Position numbers and translations under genes: made by a program. A DNA stretch of 6,301 nt from Actinomycetota bacterium. Lineage in GTDB: Bacteria; Actinomycetota; Actinomycetes; Actinomycetales; Microbacteriaceae. Positions 1-6,301 of this stretch are shown one piece after another (within the stretch, counting starts at the first letter, position 1; each line of letters opens with the position of its first letter). The stretch covers positions 1 to 6,301 of the forward strand of contig RHAS01000044.1 of assembly GCA_010028615.1 (NCBI GenBank). Reading direction: 5' to 3'. The notes beneath the pieces are model-generated. The model was not told the origin of the DNA and ran no database searches. It saw only the letters and a program-made list of their open reading frames with translations.

Positions 1-636
1 GAGGAATTGCAGAAAATCTTGGCCAGTGGTGTTGCTAGAGAACATTCAAAATCGGAAATTGACATAGTCCCAGGAGCAGCAGATTCTGATCTTGCAGTTA
101 TCCGGGAAGCTATAACCAAGGGGCTTTCAATTAGTTGCGATTACCTAAATCTCAGAGGGGAAACCTCAATCGATAGAATTCTCGAACCAATCAGGCTGGA
201 ACCTCAGGCAGATCTTGTTTATCTTCGTGCTTGGTGCCCAACCAATGAAGCGGTTAGAGCGTTCAGACTAGATCGCATGAGAAAAGCAAAACTCATCTCA
301 GATCGACCAATCAGCGAAGAAGCCAAAACGGCAGAATTCCCAGACGAGATATACACTCCAGGTGAGAATGACGTTGAAGTAGTACTGGAAGTGGAGCCTG
401 AAGCCTACTCGCTGATGCATGATTTTAGGCCTGTAGAAAAACCTGAATCTGTCTCAGCACACGTCAAACGTTTCAAGGTAAAAGTTGGCGATGTCCGCGT
501 TCTCGGCCGCATCATTTCCCGCTTTGGCGGCGCAGCTCGCGTAATTAGCCCACCTGAGGCAAGAGAAGCGGTCAAGATATTTGCTCTTGAAGCAATTGGG
601 ATAAAGAACCAACAGGCACCAAAGGACGTTGAATAG
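1..636 (+). CDS. pafC: PafC, WYL-domain transcriptional regulator (5' end outside window)
   Basis: This is the C-terminal part of a WYL-domain regulator. The reading frame is open from base 1 (codons GAG GAA TTG), so the TTG at 7 is probably internal and the true start lies upstream. About 211 residues are present out of the roughly 320-340 usual for the family; the N-terminal winged-helix DNA-binding domain is outside. The WYL domain covers about residues 30-100 of the visible part, with the I-x-x-x-Y strand, R-I-L-E-P-I, a V-Y-L in place of the W-Y-L core, and the F-R-L-D-R-M motif. The C-terminal extension, about 120-200, has the usual G-R-I-I-S-R-F-G-G and V-I-S-P-P pattern. PafB and PafC act together as an activator of the LexA-independent DNA-damage response in actinobacteria. 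The assignment to PafC rather than another WYL protein rests on its position just upstream of tatA-tatC-helY. It could also be the end of a PafB-PafC fusion. The TAG stop overlaps the next start by one base. Confidence 0.88.
   Translation, partial: EELQKILASGVAREHSKSEIDIVPGAADSDLAVIREAITKGLSISCDYLNLRGETSIDRILEPIRLEPQADLVYLRAWCPTNEAVRAFRLDRMRKAKLISDRPISEEAKTAEFPDEIYTPGENDVEVVLEVEPEAYSLMHDFRPVEKPESVSAHVKRFKVKVGDVRVLGRIISRFGGAARVISPPEAREAVKIFALEAIGIKNQQAPKDVE
621..626 (+). promoter_or_regulatory. Ribosome binding site for the 77-residue protein
   Basis: AAAGGA lies nine bases upstream of the GTG at 636, inside the end of pafC. It supports GTG 636 as a real start. An in-frame TGA at 630-632 excludes any start further upstream. 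Confidence 0.5.
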
Positions 637-869
637 TGACTGATTTTTGGCTGATAATTTGGCTGATATTGGGCACGTTCAGCGTGATAGCGCTTAGCCT
701 GATTGGAATAAAGCTCTCAAGGGCAACCAAACGCATTAGCCGTTCAATTGACCCGATAGATCAAAAACTTAAGGTGCTCCGCCTAGAAGTTAGTGCTCTG
801 CAGCGTGCACGGACGGATAGACAGCGTAGGCTTAAGAAAGACAATTATTCAACAACGGAAAAAGGGTAG
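636..869 (+). CDS. Small single-pass membrane protein with charged helix, unknown function
   Basis: I do not recognise the family of this 77-residue protein. Residues 4-26 are a hydrophobic membrane segment right at the N-terminus (F-W-L-I-I-W-L-I-L-G, then V-I-A-L-S-L-I-G-I). Next comes a basic stretch (about 27-37) and a heptad-like amphipathic region (about 38-62, with I, L, V and L spaced for a short coiled coil), ending in a very basic tail (R-T-D-R-Q-R-R-L-K-K). The many positive charges after the segment suggest a cytoplasmic C-terminus. The GTG start overlaps the pafC stop by one base and has a fair ribosome binding site, so it is probably translated. The layout (short N-terminal membrane helix plus amphipathic helix) resembles TatA/TatB or DUF948-like proteins. 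It lacks the F-G-x-x-K-L-P hinge of TatA and the G-P-x-x-L-P of TatB, so I do not call it TatB. Its position next to tatA makes a link to Tat possible but unproven. Confidence 0.72.
   Translation: MTDFWLIIWLILGTFSVIALSLIGIKLSRATKRISRSIDPIDQKLKVLRLEVSALQRARTDRQRRLKKDNYSTTEKG
861..866 (+). promoter_or_regulatory. Weak ribosome binding site for tatA
   Basis: AAAGGG ends eight bases before the tatA ATG at 875, within the last codons of the upstream small gene. It favours this ATG as the tatA start. Confidence 0.4.
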
Positions 870-874
870 CTACT

Positions 875-1075
875 ATGAGAAACCTCCAAGGCTGGGAATG
901 GTTCTTTCTGCTATTGATCGTCCTTATTATCTGGGGCGCTCCAAAGCTGCCAGGCTTTGCTAAGAGCCTCGGCCAATCGATGCGCATCTTCCGCAAGGAG
1001 ATGAAGCAGATGGGCGATGAGCGAGCAGAAGATAAAAAGCCAAAGGCTGAGAAAGACTCCAGCAAAGAAGAGTAA
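875..1075 (+). CDS. tatA: TatA, twin-arginine translocase pore-forming subunit
   Basis: TatA oligomerises with TatC to move folded proteins carrying twin-arginine signal peptides across the cytoplasmic membrane. The 66-residue protein has the classic layout. A short N-terminal membrane helix (about residues 7-20, with E8 at the polar position) is followed by the hinge G21-A-P-K-L-P26. The amphipathic helix runs about 27-44 (A-K-S-L-G-Q-S-M-R-I-F-R-K-E-M, with F39 at the same position as the essential F39 of E. coli TatA). The tail is acidic and lysine-rich and probably disordered. The A-P-K-L-P and S-L-G-Q-S-M-R-I-F wording is typical of actinobacterial TatA. One oddity is W20 where most family members have F before the hinge glycine. 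The gene starts 5 bases after the small upstream gene and its TAA overlaps the tatC ATG (TAATG). No separate tatB is visible here; in actinobacteria it usually lies elsewhere. Confidence 0.95.
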   Translation: MRNLQGWEWFFLLLIVLIIWGAPKLPGFAKSLGQSMRIFRKEMKQMGDERAEDKKPKAEKDSSKEE

Positions 1076-1887
1076 TGGCTAAGCGCCGCAACCCCGAAAA
1101 GAAAATGAAATTGTCGGGGCATCTTCGAGAATTTAGAAACAGGCTTTTCAAGTCAGCAATTGCCATCGTCAGCGGGGCAGTAGCCGGTTGGTATCTTTTT
1201 GATTTTGTCTTTGCAGAACTTCAAAAGCCGGTTCTTCAGCTTGCAAAAGAAGAAAACATAAATGCCCAGGTTAACTTCGGTTCAGTAGTTTCCGCCTTTG
1301 ATCTGCACTTACAGATTGCCTTTTTCATCGGCCTTTTCCTTTCGAGCCCGATTTGGCTCTATCAAGTCTGGGCGTTTGTTTCCCCAGCGCTACGCAAAAA
1401 AGAGAAGCGCTACAGCATCGCATTCATTCTGACTAGTACTCCGCTATTTTTAGGTGGAGCCTATTTCGGCTGGTGGCTATTTCCAGGTTTTGTGCGTGGT
1501 TTACTTTCATTCACACCGGAAGGGAGCGCGAACGTTATCAATGCCTCCGAGTATGTGCTCTTTACCGTGAGAGTGCTGCTGATCTTTGGTATCGCGTTTG
1601 TCCTTCCGGTAATCCTTGTGCTACTCAACGCAATAGGAACTATGTCTGGAAAAACAATTCTTAAGGGCTGGCGTCCAGCAATTTTCATTATTGCGCTGGT
1701 CGGGGCTTTGGCAACACCGGTTGCCGACCCAATGTCAATGTTCCTAATCATGATTCCACTCACAGCTTTCTACTATCTTGCTGCCGGTGTTGCACTTTTG
1801 AATGACCGTCGCAAGGCGATCAGAAGGTCAAAGCTCACCGAAGATTTTGACTTGGCAGAAAATTACACTCCCGATGAAACCGCCTAA
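1075..1887 (+). CDS. tatC: TatC, twin-arginine translocase receptor subunit
   Basis: TatC is the multispanning receptor that binds twin-arginine signal peptides and recruits TatA. The 270-residue length is normal for the family. The N-terminal cytoplasmic signature H-L-R-E-F-R-N-R-L (16-24) carries the conserved glutamate E19. The first cytoplasmic loop motif Y-Q-V-W-A-F-V-S-P-A-L-R-K-K-E-K-R (96-112) contains F101 and E110. These are spaced exactly as F94 and E103 of the signal-peptide binding site in E. coli. Six membrane segments are visible, at roughly 25-47, 75-100, 115-135, 158-187, 200-215 and 219-242. T-P-V-A-D-P (214-219) precedes the last segment and matches the family's T-P-x-x-D region. 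The membrane glutamate found in E. coli at 170 (F-E-V-P) is replaced here by F-V-L-P (175-178). The tail (243-270) is basic then acidic. ATG 1075 overlaps the tatA stop, and the TAA overlaps the helY ATG by one base. Confidence 0.97.
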   Translation: MAKRRNPEKKMKLSGHLREFRNRLFKSAIAIVSGAVAGWYLFDFVFAELQKPVLQLAKEENINAQVNFGSVVSAFDLHLQIAFFIGLFLSSPIWLYQVWAFVSPALRKKEKRYSIAFILTSTPLFLGGAYFGWWLFPGFVRGLLSFTPEGSANVINASEYVLFTVRVLLIFGIAFVLPVILVLLNAIGTMSGKTILKGWRPAIFIIALVGALATPVADPMSMFLIMIPLTAFYYLAAGVALLNDRRKAIRRSKLTEDFDLAENYTPDETA

Positions 1888-4328
1888 TGAGCGAAGATCT
1901 TTCACCGGCCGAACGTTACGCTAGAGCAAAACAAAACAGGGTCAATCCAGCACTAGATAGTTTTCTAAGGCTGCTGTCGTTTCCACTTGATGATTTCCAA
2001 GACCGTGCTTGTCGCGCTCTAATGGCAGGTCATGGGGTTTTGGTAGCTGCTCCCACCGGTGCTGGAAAAACTGTGGTTGGCGAATTTGCTATTCATTTGG
2101 CTAATCTCAGCGGTAAAAAGGTTTTCTATACAACGCCCATCAAAGCTTTAAGCAATCAGAAATATTCGGAACTGGTAAATCGCTACGGTGAGGAAAAAGT
2201 AGGGCTGCTTACGGGAGATACAAACCTAAACTCCAATGCTCAGTTCTTGGTGATGACTACCGAAGTGCTGCGCAACATGATCTACGCGGGGTCCGAAGCT
2301 TTGATCAATTTGAGTTTCGTGGTTATGGACGAAGTCCATTATTTGGCGGATAGGTTCAGGGGAGCGGTCTGGGAAGAGGTTATTCTTCACCTGCCCAAGG
2401 ATGTGAAAGTAGTTTCGCTTAGTGCCACAGTTTCAAACGCAGAAGAATTTGGTGCTTGGCTTGACGAGGTCCGTGGCGATACAACCGTAATCGTCAGCGA
2501 AAACCGACCCGTGCCTTTGAATCAACATGTACTTTTTGGTGATGAGCTAATGCCACTGTTCCAACCAGGCGGTAAAGAGATAAGAGTCAATGTTGATCTA
2601 GTGCAAAGACATGCAAATAAAATGCGTGCGCCAATAGCTCGACCAACCAGGGGACGGCGCGGCCCAGGTGGACTTGACCGCAACTATGGCCGGATAACCC
2701 GCATTTCAAAGCCAGAAATAATCGATGTTCTTGAAGATGCAGATCTTTTGCCGGCAATTTTCTTTATTTTTTCTCGAGCCGGTTGCGAAGCTGCGGTGCA
2801 ATCGGTTCTAGCATCCGGTCTACGACTAACTAAACCGGAGGACAAGCAACTCATTCGTCGTGTTGCCGAAGAGAAGTGTGGAAACATCCCTGATGAGGAT
2901 CTTGCCGCACTTGGTTATTTTGAATGGCTGAGTGCACTTGAGCGAGGTGTAGCAGCTCACCACGCAGGTATGCTCCCTGCCTTCAAAGAGGTAGTCGAAG
3001 AATTGTTCCTTCGTAAGTTAGTAAAAGTCGTGTTTGCTACCGAGACTCTAGCCCTTGGTATCAACATGCCTGCAAGAACAGTTGTGTTGGAAAGGCTGGA
3101 TAAGTTCAACGGCGAAGCCAGGGTGCAAATCACTCCAGGTGAATACACTCAACTCACTGGTCGCGCTGGAAGACGCGGCATTGATTTAGAAGGACACGCA
3201 ATCATTCAATGGGCTGGCAACCTAGACCCCAGCTATGTGGCAACGCTAGCTTCTAAGCGAACCTATCCTTTGATTTCAAGTTTCCGCCCGACGTTCAATA
3301 TGGCAGTAAATCTCATGGATGCTTTTGGGGCAAAACGCTCCAGGGAGATTCTTGAAACCTCATTCGCCCAATTTCAGGCAGACCGATCAGTTGTCGGTTT
3401 AGCGAAGGGGATCAAAGAAAAACAGGCATCACTCAGCGGATATCTATCTTCAATGACCTGCCATCTAGGAAGTTTTGAAGACTACGCGAAAATTCGGCGT
3501 GAAATCTCTGATTTAGAAAAAGAGCAAGCTCAACTAGGCCGACAGGTCAAGCGGAACGATCTTCGTCAAAAACGTGGCGTTCGGGATTTCGATTTGAAAA
3601 TCGCAAATCTTAAGCGAGAATTACGAGCTCACCCTTGCCACAGTTGCCCAGATCGAGAGGCCCATGCTAGATGGGCTGAACGCTATTTCAGGCTCACCAA
3701 GGAAACAGATGGGGTAATAAAACAGATTGAAAGTAGAACGAATCAAGTTGCAAAAACCTTTGATCGAATATCCCAAATGCTTCTTGAGCTCAGCTATTTT
3801 GAAGTAATTGGCGACGACATTGAAAGTACCACGGACGGCAAACGACTTGCTCAAATCTATGGTGAACGGGATCTCCTCGTCTCTGAATGTTTGCGACAAA
3901 ATTGCTGGGAGAGAGTTGATGCACCGACTTTGGCAGCTTTGATAGCGGCACTGGTATTCGAGCCTAGATTCGAAGATGAATCGCTGCATCCCAAATTACC
4001 AAAGGGGGAGTTTGGGCAAGCTTTCGAGAAAACTATGGTTATTTGGGACAATTTGCAGGAAATCTCCAGAACTTACCGACTTTCCCTCACCGGCGAACCT
4101 GACGCTTCGATGGCGATAGAGATGCAGCGCTGGGCTAATGGTGCTCGGTTAGATTCGGTGCTCAAGGCCACGGGAATGCTGGCGGGAGATTTCATTCGAT
4201 GGTGCAAACAAACAATTGACTTGCTTGAGCAACTGGCCAAACTGAAAGAACCTAGGATTTCCGCTACTTCAGAGCAGGCTATTGAGAAGATCAAACGCGG
4301 AATAGTTGCTTATTCCTATTACGCTTAA
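1887..4328 (+). CDS. helY: HelY, Ski2/Mtr4-like DEAD/DEAH-box helicase
   Basis: This is an ATP-dependent superfamily-2 helicase of the Ski2/Mtr4-like group, expected to unwind structured RNA in the cytoplasm; its cellular substrate is not settled by sequence. The motifs are all present. They are a Q-motif-like D-D-F-Q-D-R-A (35-41), Walker A A-P-T-G-A-G-K-T (55-62), T-T-P-I-K-A-L-S-N-Q-K (82-92), G-L-L-T-G-D (106-111), Walker B D-E-V-H (148-151), S-A-T (179-181), I-F-F-I-F-S-R (291-297), T-E-T-L-A-L-G-I-N-M-P-A-R (385-397) and Q-L-T-G-R-A-G-R-R-G-I-D (422-433). A basic Arg/Gly-rich loop (about 240-275) separates the two RecA-like domains. The C-terminal part has a helical, coiled-coil-prone stretch (about 505-580), the H-P-C-H-S-C-P-D-R-E-A-H-A-R-W signature (582-596, a C-x-x-C pair at 584 and 587), and a DSHCT-type domain (about 640-813). 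At 813 residues it is shorter than the about 900 of mycobacterial HelY, but no motif is missing. The start overlaps the tatC stop (TAATG). Confidence 0.95.
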   Translation: MSEDLSPAERYARAKQNRVNPALDSFLRLLSFPLDDFQDRACRALMAGHGVLVAAPTGAGKTVVGEFAIHLANLSGKKVFYTTPIKALSNQKYSELVNRYGEEKVGLLTGDTNLNSNAQFLVMTTEVLRNMIYAGSEALINLSFVVMDEVHYLADRFRGAVWEEVILHLPKDVKVVSLSATVSNAEEFGAWLDEVRGDTTVIVSENRPVPLNQHVLFGDELMPLFQPGGKEIRVNVDLVQRHANKMRAPIARPTRGRRGPGGLDRNYGRITRISKPEIIDVLEDADLLPAIFFIFSRAGCEAAVQSVLASGLRLTKPEDKQLIRRVAEEKCGNIPDEDLAALGYFEWLSALERGVAAHHAGMLPAFKEVVEELFLRKLVKVVFATETLALGINMPARTVVLERLDKFNGEARVQITPGEYTQLTGRAGRRGIDLEGHAIIQWAGNLDPSYVATLASKRTYPLISSFRPTFNMAVNLMDAFGAKRSREILETSFAQFQADRSVVGLAKGIKEKQASLSGYLSSMTCHLGSFEDYAKIRREISDLEKEQAQLGRQVKRNDLRQKRGVRDFDLKIANLKRELRAHPCHSCPDREAHARWAERYFRLTKETDGVIKQIESRTNQVAKTFDRISQMLLELSYFEVIGDDIESTTDGKRLAQIYGERDLLVSECLRQNCWERVDAPTLAALIAALVFEPRFEDESLHPKLPKGEFGQAFEKTMVIWDNLQEISRTYRLSLTGEPDASMAIEMQRWANGARLDSVLKATGMLAGDFIRWCKQTIDLLEQLAKLKEPRISATSEQAIEKIKRGIVAYSYYA

Positions 4329-4334
4329 AGAGTT

Positions 4335-5093
4335 ATGCAAGTATTTTTTGACTGGATTAGGCAATCAACTTCTTTCTGGGGGAGGTCGCTAGTAGCACTT
4401 GCCGGGGGATTACTTCTTGCCCTTGCATTCCCTGCATACAATTTTGCGCCAGGAGCTTTTCTAGGCATTTTTCTTCTAGTTATTGCCGTGCACCGTATTG
4501 GAGTCACTAAAGCCCTGATCGTTGGATTTATCGCGGGCTTTGCTTTTTACGGCTTAGTGCTTATTTGGCTTACGACTTATCTTGGCCCGATTCCTTGGGC
4601 AGCGCTCTGCGTTGCTGAAGCACTCTTTTTTGGCATATCACTTTCTATGATTTCCTTGGTCTGGCGATGGCTAAATTCCAAGAAGTTAGGTGCAGCCAAG
4701 CCTTGGCTAATGGCTGCCTCGGTCGCGACTATCTATCTTGGTCGAGAATATTTCGCGGGTCATTTTCCCTACGGGGGCTTACCCTGGGCTCGGCTTGGCT
4801 TATCCCAGGTAGAGAACTTCACAGCTAAGTGGGCTTGGGCCTTAGATATCTCAGGCTTTAGCTGGCTAATTGCTTTTGTCTCAGCACTAGCCGCCTTTTA
4901 CTTCCTTCATCCTCTGCCAAAGGGATCTGGATTAGTTCTGCGTTCCAAACACACCTTTCCAGCCACTCTAAGCATCGGGGTTCTAATCGGTGTTCCATTT
5001 TTCCTGCAATTGCCTGAAGGCTGGGCTTTTTGCGATAAATCCACCGGGATCAATTCTTGGCAAGCACCTAACAGTTTCAAAAGAGTTAGTTGA
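4335..5093 (+). pseudogene. lnt: Lnt, apolipoprotein N-acyltransferase: membrane half (frame-broken)
   Basis: Lnt adds a third acyl chain to the N-terminal cysteine of lipoproteins at the outer face of the cytoplasmic membrane. This frame encodes only its N-terminal membrane domain. Hydrophobic segments lie at about residues 18-33, 38-54, 59-81, 87-112, 122-138, 168-191 and 208-226. The hallmark F-P-Y-G-G-L-P-W-A-R-L-G (144-155) is intact and gives the family assignment. Residues up to about 226 are Lnt-like. The last 25 or so (from G-W-A-F-C-D-K) match nothing expected and end at TAG 5091-5093, while the true continuation lies in the next frame. ATG 4335 is the only sensible start, because the helY stop lies in the same frame just upstream. 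It begins 6 bases after helY with no clear ribosome binding site, so reinitiation by coupling is likely. Lnt is dispensable in several actinobacteria, so loss is tolerable; a sequencing or assembly error is the alternative. Confidence 0.85.
4998..5031 (+). other. Frame break inside lnt
   Basis: Lnt similarity leaves the first frame after the membrane segment ending near V-P-F-F-L-Q-L and resumes one frame on at A-G-L-F-A-I-N-P-P-G. The change therefore lies within about 4998-5025. The shift (frame 0 to frame +1) needs an extra base or a loss of 3n+2 bases. Two five-T runs (4998-5002 and 5027-5031) flank it. A one-base slip in the first would restore the frame but not the missing V-V-Q-G-N strand, so a deletion of some 15-25 codons' worth of DNA fits better (estimate by eye against remembered family members). 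Confidence 0.65.
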
Positions 5094-5858
5094 TTCCGGA
5101 AAAGCTAAAGATGTTGATCTGATGGTCTGGCCAGAAAACTCATCGGACCTAGATCCACTCAATAACACAGAAGCCCGAACTCTGATTAGTGATTTCGTAA
5201 CCAAAGAATTGAAGGCTCCATTACTTTTTGGAAATAAAACTTTCCGCGGAAGCGATTTTTTCAATGAGGTTGATCTTTGGTTACCAGAGACTGGGCTTGC
5301 CGACTGGTATGACAAAAAACGTCCAGTGCCATTCGGTGAGTACGTTCCCAATCGTGATTTCTTCATGGCTTTAGCGCCAGACATGATCGGTCTTATCGGC
5401 TGGGACATGTCACCTGGGCAAAGAGATGGAATTTTCCGAGTTAGGGAAAACGATTTAGTCGGTTCACTGATCTGTTTTGAAGTAACAATTGATGAGCTTC
5501 ACTACGATCTAATCGATCAAGGGGCTTCTGCACTTATGGTTCAGACGAACTCTTCAGATTTCGGTAAAAGTGTTCAGGGTGTTCAACTGGCGGCGATATC
5601 CAGAATGCGCGCCATTGAAACCGGTCGTACAGTAGTTTCAATTTCAACTGTTGGTGTGTCTGGAATTTATGGACCGGATGGAACTGTGATTTCTGAACTT
5701 GAAAGTTTTAAACCTGGCGCAATGGTTGCTGACATACAGCTGCGCAGCGATAAAACACCAGCCATGATTTACGGAAGGTTTATTGAGCCAACTGCTTTTG
5801 CTCTCACCTTACTTCTTAGCTTTATGGCTACAATCGGTGCGCTCATCAAGCGCTTCAA

Positions 5859-5865
5859 AAGGAAG
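5859..5865 (+). promoter_or_regulatory. Ribosome binding site for ppm1
   Basis: AAGGAAG sits just before the ATG at 5868, inside the last lnt codons. Together with the ATGA stop/start overlap it fixes the ppm1 start. It also means ppm1 could be translated independently of the broken lnt frame. Confidence 0.5.
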
Positions 5866-5867
5866 CA

Positions 5868-6301
5868 ATGACAGTTCTCGTAATAATGCCTACTTTCAAC
5901 GAGTCGGGCAACCTAGTCAACAGCGTTGAACTTTTATTCAAATTCAACCCAACGGTTGACTTGCTCATCGTCGACGACAACAGTCCAGATGGCACCGGTA
6001 AGTTAGCCGATGAGTTGGCTAAAAAGAATTCGAAAATTAGCGTTTTACATCGTAAAGAAAAGAATGGTTTAGGTGCTGCCTACTTAGCCGGATTCAAAGT
6101 TGGTCTAGATCGTAATTATGATTTTCTAGTTGAAATGGATGCCGACGGTTCGCACCGCGCAGAGGATCTACCTTCGCTTTTAGCAAAGAGTGAGAGCGCT
6201 GACCTAGTCATCGGCTCGCGCTACATCCCTGGTGGCGAAACCAAAAATTGGCCAATCCACCGCAAGGTTTTATCGCGGGGTGGAAATCGCTACGCCAAAA
6301 T
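5868..6301 (+). CDS. ppm1: Polyprenol monophosphomannose synthase (DPM-type GT2), 3' end outside window
   Basis: This glycosyltransferase family 2 enzyme is expected to transfer mannose from GDP-mannose to polyprenyl phosphate at the cytoplasmic membrane face. The product feeds protein O-mannosylation and membrane glycolipid assembly. The first 144 residues are visible and contain all N-terminal motifs. These are P-T-F-N-E (8-12), the nucleotide-binding V-D-D-N-S-P-D-G-T (35-43), K-N-G-L-G-A-A-Y-L-A-G-F (65-76), the metal-binding D-A-D with G-S-H (91-96), G-S-R-Y-I-P-G-G (116-123) and L-S-R-G-G-N-R-Y-A (135-143). These follow the DPM1/Ppm1 subfamily rather than generic GT2 enzymes. Members are usually about 240-270 residues, so a little over half is present. 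Its ATG overlaps the lnt stop by four bases. In M. tuberculosis the Lnt-like and Ppm domains are joined in one protein, which agrees with this adjacency. GDP-mannose as donor is inferred from the family. Confidence 0.93.
   Translation, partial: MTVLVIMPTFNESGNLVNSVELLFKFNPTVDLLIVDDNSPDGTGKLADELAKKNSKISVLHRKEKNGLGAAYLAGFKVGLDRNYDFLVEMDADGSHRAEDLPSLLAKSESADLVIGSRYIPGGETKNWPIHRKVLSRGGNRYAK

Larger units (their letters stand above)
4990..5871 (+). pseudogene. lnt: Lnt, apolipoprotein N-acyltransferase: catalytic half (second frame)
   Basis: This is the nitrilase-like catalytic domain of Lnt, one frame away from the membrane half. Counting from GTG 4990, the catalytic triad is complete. The glutamate is in W-P-E-N-S (E49), the lysine in Y-D-K-K-R-P-V-P-F-G-E (K109), and the cysteine in L-I-C-F-E-V (C162). 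The spacings (60 and 53 residues) are close to those of E. coli Lnt (E267, K335, C387). Q-T-N-S-S-D-F-G (185-192) and R-M-R-A-I-E-T-G-R (205-213) are further family motifs. A final membrane segment spans about 266-286, followed by a basic tail. Family similarity begins near A-G-L-F-A-I-N-P-P-G-S-I-L (11-23). The first strand with V-V-Q-G-N, expected just before it, is absent. The GTG is just the first available start codon in this frame, and I doubt it is a natural start. The TGA overlaps the ppm1 ATG (ATGA). Without the membrane domain the product would not be placed outside the membrane correctly. Confidence 0.85.

Noticed and set aside
636..869. The small gene as TatB
   Set aside because: It has no G-P-x-x-L-P hinge after the membrane helix and no TatB-like amphipathic sequence. 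Only the general topology is similar.
2606..2710. Arg/Gly-rich loop of HelY as an insertion or foreign domain
   Set aside because: A variable basic linker between the two RecA-like domains is usual in HelY-type helicases, and the frame and composition continue smoothly.
3621..3989. Minus-strand open frame of 122 codons inside helY
   Set aside because: It lies antisense to the conserved C-terminal region of HelY, shows no recognisable motif, and is explained as a shadow of the coding frame.
4348..4376. TTGACT near the lnt start as a -35 box for an internal promoter
   Set aside because: No acceptable -10 hexamer follows at 16-18 bases, and the element lies inside the lnt coding region.
4990..5031. 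Programmed ribosomal frameshift joining the two lnt frames
   Set aside because: The needed shift is +1, and I see no recognised +1 signal (stop codon with strong upstream pairing) at the break. The T runs would favour -1. Slippage would also not supply the missing V-V-Q-G-N strand.
4983..5408. Minus-strand open frame of 141 codons opposite lnt
   Set aside because: It is antisense to conserved Lnt catalytic motifs, with low-complexity Ser/Arg composition typical of shadow frames and no start context.
4990..5871. Independent stand-alone nitrilase starting at GTG 4990
   Set aside because: The catalytic domain matches Lnt in triad motifs and keeps the C-terminal membrane segment of Lnt. Its N-terminal residues M-F-H-F-S-C-N-C have no family support, and the membrane half lies directly upstream.

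Overview
The window is a compact piece of a low-GC actinobacterial chromosome (GC roughly in the mid-40s percent by eye, not counted). The gene order pafC - small membrane protein - tatA - tatC - helY - lnt - ppm1, all on the + strand, is the conserved actinobacterial neighbourhood that runs from the PafBC DNA-damage regulator through the Tat export genes to the Ski2-like helicase HelY. The lnt-ppm1 pair follows helY directly. Low GC, nearly no intergenic DNA and short genes suggest a streamlined free-living lineage, for example freshwater Microbacteriaceae (Luna type) or the acI group. That placement is an inference and is not resolved from this sequence.

Layout: 1-636 is the C-terminal two thirds of a WYL-domain regulator (PafC), cut by the window edge. 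636-869 is a 77-residue protein with one membrane segment and a charged helix, not assigned to a family. 875-1075 is TatA and 1075-1887 is TatC. 1887-4328 is a full-length HelY helicase with every superfamily-2 motif intact. 4335-5871 is apolipoprotein N-acyltransferase (Lnt), split into two overlapping frames. 5868-6301 is the N-terminal part of a polyprenol-phosphate mannosyltransferase (Ppm1/DPM synthase), cut by the other edge.

Nearly every junction is an overlap (TAGTG, TAATG, TAATG, ATGA) or a gap of 5-6 bases. The set is therefore probably one polycistronic, translationally coupled unit. No credible internal promoter, terminator, RNA gene, repeat or mobile element was seen, and no stretch lacks a gene. 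The genes share an envelope theme: Tat translocates folded proteins, Lnt would N-acylate lipoproteins, and Ppm1 makes the polyprenyl-phosphate-mannose donor. PafC and HelY add transcriptional control and nucleic-acid metabolism.

The main anomaly is lnt. Its membrane half and its nitrilase-like catalytic half are both well conserved but in different frames. The first strand of the catalytic domain, which normally carries the V-V-Q-G-N motif, appears to be missing at the break. One deletion of 3n+2 bases near 5000-5020 would explain both. I found no convincing undescribed system; the remainder is a conserved housekeeping cluster.
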